A DNA stretch of 64,000 bases from Dendrocalamus latiflorus (lineage: Eukaryota; Streptophyta; Magnoliopsida; Poales; Poaceae), in contig CM029627.1 of the NCBI GenBank assembly GCA_017311315.1, positions 1,456,447 through 1,520,446 of the forward strand, given 5' to 3'. Below are positions 57,535 through 64,000 of this stretch, one piece after another (position 1 is the first letter of the stretch; every line of letters begins with the position of its first letter). The position numbers and the translations under genes were made by a program. Below the pieces are notes generated by a model that was given only the letters and a program-made list of their open reading frames with translations, was not told where the DNA came from and searched no databases.

Positions 57535-58622
57535 CGACATTGTGCATGCTATATTTAGCATTTTAATTATTGCTAATCATATTTAATTAGTGTTGATTAT
57601 GAACTTAATTAAGTGCTAACCATGAGCAAAATTGCTGTACTTAGTTACATAGCATTATCTACAAAATTCAGTCATACAAGCCACATTACTTTGGCTATAA
57701 TAAAAAAAACTCCCAATTATTACATTTTTTTATCGTTCTAAGATTTCCAAGTGTCAAATGTACAGTTACATTGCAACAACAGCATCTAAAGAAAGTCGGT
57801 ACTGATAATAATAATGCACTTCAAAAAATTTAGAATCATTTGGAATTTGATATATGCATACGCTTACATCTGAATATTCAGCTAGTAGCTTGTAACTAGT
57901 AAGTACTATCCAACACAATGGTTAAATAAATCTTTGTACTAGGATAAGGTAGTCTGCCTCATTGATCAGCTGCATGCACTTTGATCCATTGAATTTATGG
58001 CTAGCATTAGAAAATACCTGCTCTACTTACTAATTTGTTCTGACATATTACAACTTAGATCGGTTTAGCTCTAATTCTTGCTCTAATATGGGGGTTTGTA
58101 TTTATCTTTTGCTGATGGTTTTTCGTAGTGTTTTATGGGTTTGGGCTGAAAATAAATAGTAATAACTAAAAGAAGTGGCTTTTAGAAGGAGGTGTGACTG
58201 GTGGAAAAGTGAGGAAGAGATATGTGCGCTTGACGAGAGCGATAGAGTGGGGTACGTGATGTATCAATGACCCCGCCTTATCCCCGGAGCGAGACGGTAG
58301 CGAAAAGAATGGAGAAGTCAGGTGTTCAGCTTTTCTAAGCAGAAGCTAGAAGCAAAACCTAATACGACAAGGTCTATATCTAATTAGTGCCTAGGGGAGA
58401 ATATACCTTGTACGGTGACAGTTTGATCTGGCCTTCCATATTGTCTACTTGATGTCACTGATATGTATGTCGTGTAATCTCATGACAATTAGCGCTTAAT
58501 TAAGTTCATGGTAGTGTTTAACTAAACTCATGATTAGTTTTTATTAATTATTATTAATACTAGTCAAAATATAATTAACACTAATTAAAAGCACTAAATA
58601 AAGCCTGCACAGTATTTGACGA
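57535..58622. mobile_element. TIR element of about 1.1 kb, unclassified
   Basis: The left end TGTGCATGCTATATTTAG and the following about 80 bp (to TTAATTAAGTGCTAACCATG) recur inverted at 58480-58613 (…CTAAATAAAGCCTGCACA). No readable transposase; target duplication not resolved. Confidence 0.5.
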
Positions 58623-58804
58623 GCTACTTTAGTTTGATAGGTATATAGAGAGAACTAGATATATAAAAAAAATAGACGTCCGAATAATAAATTTGTAACT
58701 TTGCAAATCTATAGAGGAGGTTAGATTTGTAAAAACAGATGTTGGGTTCAATCTTTTTTTTTAAAAAAAAAACTACGTATGATACCATTTGTATAACAGC
58801 TCAT

Positions 58805-60420
58805 ATGGATTCTAAGAGTTTTTGCCATATATAGTGTCCTTCAACGCGTATTTGCAGAAATAGAGTATACATGCGGTATTGACAAAAATAGCACTTTTGC
58901 CATCCAGTCACCGGACGGCGATGCCCAACAGTTGACACGTGGCGCTTGCCACCCGACTAGTAGATGGCATATGGCAGGCGCCTGCCACCTGACCAGCAGA
59001 CGGCAAGTGGCCTACCGTCTGCCCACAAAAAGGCAGGCGATTAAGCTGGCTAATTAGCCGACTTAATTACTTGCCTAAATTCATAATTTTACATTATAAT
59101 TTTTTAAATTTGTAAATATAGCAAATAAGCTCAAAAAATTACGACATTTTTATGGAGCTTTCTGAGGCATTTTGGTATGTTGTATAATTCTTTTGCAATT
59201 TTTTAAGACTATTTGCTATCTCTAACAATTTCAGGATCTATGCATAATTAACCAGGCGATTAAGCGGTTATGCAACTCTAAGAATTTTTAGAGGTAGCAA
59301 ATGGTTGTGCAAAATTACAATTTTTTTGGTGAAGCTTCCTGATGTAGTGTGCAACGTTGTATACTTTTTACGTAATTATTCGCACCACTTTGCTACTTCT
59401 AAAAATTATTTGAGCGGCGTGCAATTAAATGGGTGATTAAGCACTAATGGTCGAGGTCTAATGGCCTACTGTCTGGTCACTGTGTGGCACTAGGGCTATT
59501 GCCCAGCTAGTGTGCGGCAGCACTAGTGCCACACAGTGGCCAGACGGCAGGCCATTAGCCCCCGACCATTAGTGCTTAATCACCCATTTAATTACGCATC
59601 GCTCAAATAATTTTTAGATATAGCAAATTAATGCAAAAAAAATTGTGTAAAAATTGCACAATGTAGCACACTACATAAGGAAGCTCCATAAAAAAATTCA
59701 TAATTTTTCACGACAATTTGCTCCTCTAACTATTTTTGAAGCGGTACATAATTGTTTAATCGCCTGGTTAATTATGCATCGTTCTAAGAATTTTTAGAGG
59801 TAGCAAATATATCAAAAAATTACAAAAAAATTACACAATGTACCACGAAGCCTCGGGAAGCTCCACCACGATATGCGAGGAGGGATGTCGTGGGGGGCCG
59901 CATATCGCTAATTACGATTAAATTATCACGAATTAATGTGAAAAATTTGAAGCACATAAAATTCTAAAAAACATAATTAGATCGACTGTGTTGAAAGGCT
60001 CCACATAAAATTTTATAATTTTTAGAGCTTATTTGCTATATGTAATGATTTCTATAAATATCGAAATCGTATAAATTTTTGAGTAATATTCATAAGGGAT
60101 AAAATTGTAAAAAACTTACACGTTGTGTCAGGAGTCTGTACATAAAATTTCGTAATTTTTCGATCTCATTTGCTATATTTAAAAATTCAAACAATTATAA
60201 TATAAAATTATGAATTTAGACAGTGATTAAGCCGTCTGATGAGTGGGCGGCAGGCGCGTGCCGTCTGCTCACAGGGCGGTAGTGCCCACGCGTCGTCCCC
60301 CTCACGCTGCCATCCGTCTACCAAACGATAAAAACGCTATTTTTATAAATACACTATGTATATAACTAATTTTGTAAATACCATAAAAAATATCGTTAAA
60401 TCCGCTAAAAAAATTCCGGA
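58805..60420. mobile_element. Large foldback element related to PMD-associated ends
   Basis: About 1.6 kb. Its right part (59930-60415) matches 27600-28225 next to the PMD relic, and its left end (about 58830-58930, AAAAATAGCACTTTTGCCAT) is a loose inverse of the right end. The middle is an inverted repeat of about 345-bp arms (59150-59495 and 59525-59875) around a 30-bp centre. No coding frames of note. Confidence 0.6.
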
Positions 60421-60802
60421 TTCCTCTTCTGGTCAGAAAGGCGCCTGACATTGTGCTCAGAGCCGTAGTCAAAGTCCCTTGACCGGAGGCCTGAAAGAGA
60501 GATGCCATTTGCCATCCACCTTAGCTGCCCCCACATCCCCAAAATGCCCCTCCTCCGTTACGACAACTCTTCCAACTGCCTAGCACTCCTCCTGTACGGC
60601 CTAGTGCATCTCTCTACTCGTACCAACTGTATCACCACGATGCATGCCAGTATGCCACCCTCAAGCTTTCCCCTGATACTTATTGCTCGTATGTCGCAAA
60701 CTTGCAATAGTTTATGGCCATGTAGTAATCATTTTTCATTGTATCATACTGACAAAGGATCCAATTACAGCATGCATGTCTAGAAATTTACGAAGCCATA
60801 GG
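60421..60802. other. Intergenic with unassigned 93-codon frame
   Basis: An open frame at 60502-60783 (MPFAIHLSCPHIPKMPLLRY...) matches no domain I recognise and has no neighbouring exon signals; treated as chance. Confidence 0.25.
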
Positions 60803-60975
60803 TGGTGATTATTTGGACTTTTTTTTTGACTTATGACTGAAAAAGACTGTAGCTAGTTGAAAAAACACTATAGCTGACAGAGATTTATTTAGCATAATTA
60901 AATTTAAAAATATAAAAAAAATATGTTAACCTATTACGTATAATACAAATAAATACGGGAAAAAGAGGCTAGAGG
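60803..60975 (+). repeat. MITE-like repeat family A, copy 7 (3' truncated)
   Basis: Starts GGTGGTGATTATTTGGACTT and keeps the ACAAATAAATACGGGAAAAA block, after which family similarity stops. Confidence 0.7.
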
Positions 60976-61329
60976 CCCTACACGTGCATACAGCACTAGT
61001 AGCTAGCTGGTACAGCAAATAGCCCGCGCGCAGCTTTGGATGCTAGCTCCACTCAGTCAAGGCGGCCGCCGGCTCTGTAAAAAGGCATGCAGAGCAGATG
61101 CAATGCGTGCAGTGGATCCGGTGCGTGCAGGTCGATTTGAACATCATGCTTCTTAGAAACAGCTTGTTCAAGTTGTTTTGAAAAGCTACTTCTTCTGACC
61201 GCTTTTATAAATCACCGATTCATTTTCGTCGTCTCCTCCATATTCACATCTTCTAAAAATTGTTTTTTAAATTTTGTTCTAAAAATTACTTCTTCTAGGC
61301 GTTACTATTTTATTTCAGCTAAAAAACCC

Positions 61330-61500
61330 GAGGTCTTTTCGGCTTATAATTTCTTTCAAACAAATAAACGAGACAATTTCTCTGCTGCTTCGAAATTGTT
61401 TATCAGGATAATCTTTTTAAAACGACTTTTCAGCATTTGGTTCATTCGTATAAGCACCTGTGCTAGAGATAAGCCGCAGCCGAAAAGAACCCACCTAAAA
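61330..61500. repeat. Repeat family D, copy 2
   Basis: Shares CAAACAAATAAACGAGACAA, GGTTCATTCGTATAAGCACC and a CCGAAAAGAACC end with 41600-41780. Confidence 0.5.
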
Positions 61501-64000
61501 GCTCCAGCAAAAAACCATCAGGTCTGCCGATTAAAACACCCCCGTAAAAAGAGGGACGATTTTCCACACGAAATGCACAGAATATAGGTTCAGTCAGAAG
61601 CTGTTTGGAACGCGTTGATTTCTTAACGTGACTTTTCCTCTTTTTCCCTCTTTTTTCTTTGCATTATCCTAGAGATATAACATTTTCTCCATTCTCTATT
61701 TTTCTTTTAATTAAATACATCAGAAGAACTAACAGCCACTACAGCATCGTTTCAACCAGAAAGCACAGCAGTTGAATGGGCTATAATCCGTTTCCGTTCT
61801 GTTCAAACCTAGTGGTACTAGTAGATCATACATACTGTGTCATACAAGTGCCCGGCCAATGTGTGATCCAAATCGTTCTAGTACCAGCAAAGACCTACAA
61901 AGACGCAGCTGCAAAGCGTAGTAGCACTCCATAAAACCAAACTGGAGAGATGGGAGGTCCAGGGCCCCTACAAGGCTATACAACATAACAACAAGATGCA
62001 GGACATCAATGGAGTCTCGCCATTTATTTCAGGCTTTTGGAGGGAGAAAGGAAAGGAAAGGAAAAAGAAACGGGGGTGTGAGTGGCCATTGGGGACCTGA
62101 ACAAACAGTGATCTATCCGGAGAAATAACTGGAGCAATGGTGCTACAGGCTACAGCGCTGCGTCGTCGGAGATGCCGGTTTCTCCTATAAATGCTAATAG
62201 CAGCAGGCAAATCATAAGCCCAGCCCCACACTGCCAGTCAAACGTGCCCGGTCAAAACCTGTGGTAGTTCGAAGATTTTTTAGAATTGATGTTTATACTT
62301 TAAAGTTCGGTTGTAACTGAATATATCGATATCGCAACACGCTGTTTTCCTCTAAAACACTGATATAACGCTACATATATATAGATATAATGAAAATATA
62401 ACAAATATAGAAATTAATTATTTCTTCTGAGAAAATAGACTACATAAGATAAGTACAATGGCATAAATTAAATAATAAATTATAGAGATTAACAACAGTT
62501 GTGTACCTTACTGATCCTGGCTCTTTTCTGCTCTTTTCTCTGTTAGCAAGAACCCCCATCTAAGAGGAACATGTGTATTCCTTCCATAGAGTAAAAGATA
62601 GCAAAAAATAGCATGTAAATATATGTAACAAGGGCCCAACTAACCGTCTATTGCATAAAGCAAATATTCTATTTTTGTATAATATCTATTAGAAAGAATG
62701 AAGAAAGCAGATGCTAGACTTTGAAAGAATCGACGCCGGAACAAAGAAGAGTAGAGCAGAGCAAGAAAGAAAATAAATGGAGTGGGGAGGAGCACACCTA
62801 GATCTAGAGAGAGGACGATGACGGTGAGTCGGAGGTGCTGCTCCCTTCTTGTCGCCCGCTCCCTACCTACCTATTCGCCGCACCACCGCCACCTCACACA
62901 TGATTGCCGTCGTGTCACGGCGCTACGTCCACCAGCCGTCGTTCGTCTCTGCAGCCCGCATCCACTGGTTGTCACTCGCCTCCGCAGTCTGTGCCTCCGC
63001 CCGCTCGCCGCTCGGAGACCAGAGCCTTCCCTCACAGAGATAGCCGCAGGATGAGAGAGAACAGATGTTAGGATTTTATTTGTATCTTTACCTACGTGGG
63101 CCTACATAAGGAGGGCTAAGGTAGAAAGAAAAATATATCTAATGTGTTACATGGGCCGTGCGTGAGATACGAGAAGTGCGGGCTAAATTTATTTGCAGAT
63201 ACAAATATATAATTTTAGCTTAACTAACAGTATATACACATAATACACCTATCATATACTTAGTATTTTATTAAAAAAAAACTAGGTGTTCAGTTGAACA
63301 CCAATGACCTAACGTGAGTCCGTCCCAGGTCAAAACTCCACCATTTCCGTAGGCCTCTGACGCTACCGAAGGTACATCATGGTTTGAATTTCCAACGGCC
63401 GGCGACCGGCGGCAACTAGCACGACGCCAGAACGATGTCAAAGTTGAACCTTGCGATGGTGGCAAATCCTCGAGTCATTGCCCCTTGTATTTCCACTCGT
63501 GAGCGGCAGGGAACACGATCTGGCATATCTACGGAAAATTGCGTTTCCATTGAAATTTAGCAAGAATGCAAGATTGCAAGCTCAGGATTCGAGAACTTCC
63601 AGCTAAATCTCAACCAAATCTGACCATGAAAGATACTACTACTTACCGCGTAACCGAGCCTGAAGGGAACAGAATACAGAGCACCAACAAAAACCACGGA
63701 GAAAGGATATCACCCTGGTCTTTCCCCATAAATTATGATACACAGATCGGCACATGGAAAAGTACTAGCTGACTAGTTAGTGTCACCCTCTGTTTCAGCA
63801 TGACGAGACGCAAAGGAAAGCACAGATGTATCAGCATCACAGTTCAGTACCGGACTATGGTAATATGTGCATTAAATAGAACTACGTCCTACTTGGAGGT
63901 TTATAAACACATAGGACCGATTGGCAAAAGAGCGCATTTTCACACTTAATCTCGGGCCACAGAAATTTGTCCTTGGCTTCAAAGCACCAGAGGAGATAAA
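61501..64000. other. Distal intergenic DNA, no gene supported
   Basis: Apart from a possible degraded MITE at 61640-61790, 61501-62750 is mixed sequence. 62760-63060 is GC-rich with frames of 64-90 codons lacking domains. 63270-64000 includes a 68-codon frame (63566-63772) of unknown meaning. The last 60 bp read on the minus strand stay open, so the 3' end of a minus-strand gene beyond the window is possible but not shown. Confidence 0.25.

Overview
The window is nuclear DNA from a grass. Genes have introns with GT-AG borders, GC-rich first exons and AT-rich introns, and intergenic space is packed with grass-type MITEs (Tourist, Stowaway, Mutator-like), Helitrons and small LTR elements. Seven protein-coding genes and one tRNA gene can be supported, all on the + strand. 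In order they are: the 3' part of an ARF6/8-type auxin response factor with its miR167 target site (1-3.6 kb); a three-finger CCCH zinc-finger protein (5.7-9.4 kb); a two-domain DJ-1/PfpI protein of the DJ1D type (11.5-14.6 kb); two adjacent peroxisomal polyamine oxidase paralogues, PAO5-like (28.8-34.3 kb) and PAO4-like (36.4-39.7 kb); an organellar-type adenylate kinase (42.4-45.4 kb); tRNA-Ala(CGC) (46.0 kb); and a trihelix factor resembling SH4/SHA1 (48.8-50.3 kb).

From memory, rice chromosome 4 carries SH4, PAO4, PAO5, a CCCH protein and ARF12 in one short interval (about Os04g0670900 to Os04g0671900). The same gene set occurs here in reversed order, which supports the orthology calls. 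The species cannot be fixed from sequence alone; a panicoid grass is a guess.

The two PAO genes share the same ten-exon structure, with internal exons of equal length. Each has, in its 5' leader, a small ORF encoding the same peptide core, the mark of a conserved peptide uORF. The PAO5-like copy reads through as 492 aa. The PAO4-like copy has an in-frame TAG at codon 148 and an Arg-to-Cys change in the FAD-binding motif. The TAG also creates a candidate splice acceptor that would remove the stop and keep frame.

The gene-poor stretches are 14.6-28.2 kb and 50.4-64 kb. They hold a dead PIF/Harbinger transposase with its Myb/SANT partner, a broken plant-mobile-domain gene, two non-autonomous Helitrons whose 3' hairpins differ by a compensatory pair, a 280-bp SMART/TRIM element, a solo LTR nested in a MITE, several long foldbacks, and a seven-copy MITE-like family. 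PAO5 intron 1 holds a Tourist MITE, a Copia-like LTR remnant and a near-identical copy of the adenylate kinase first exon.
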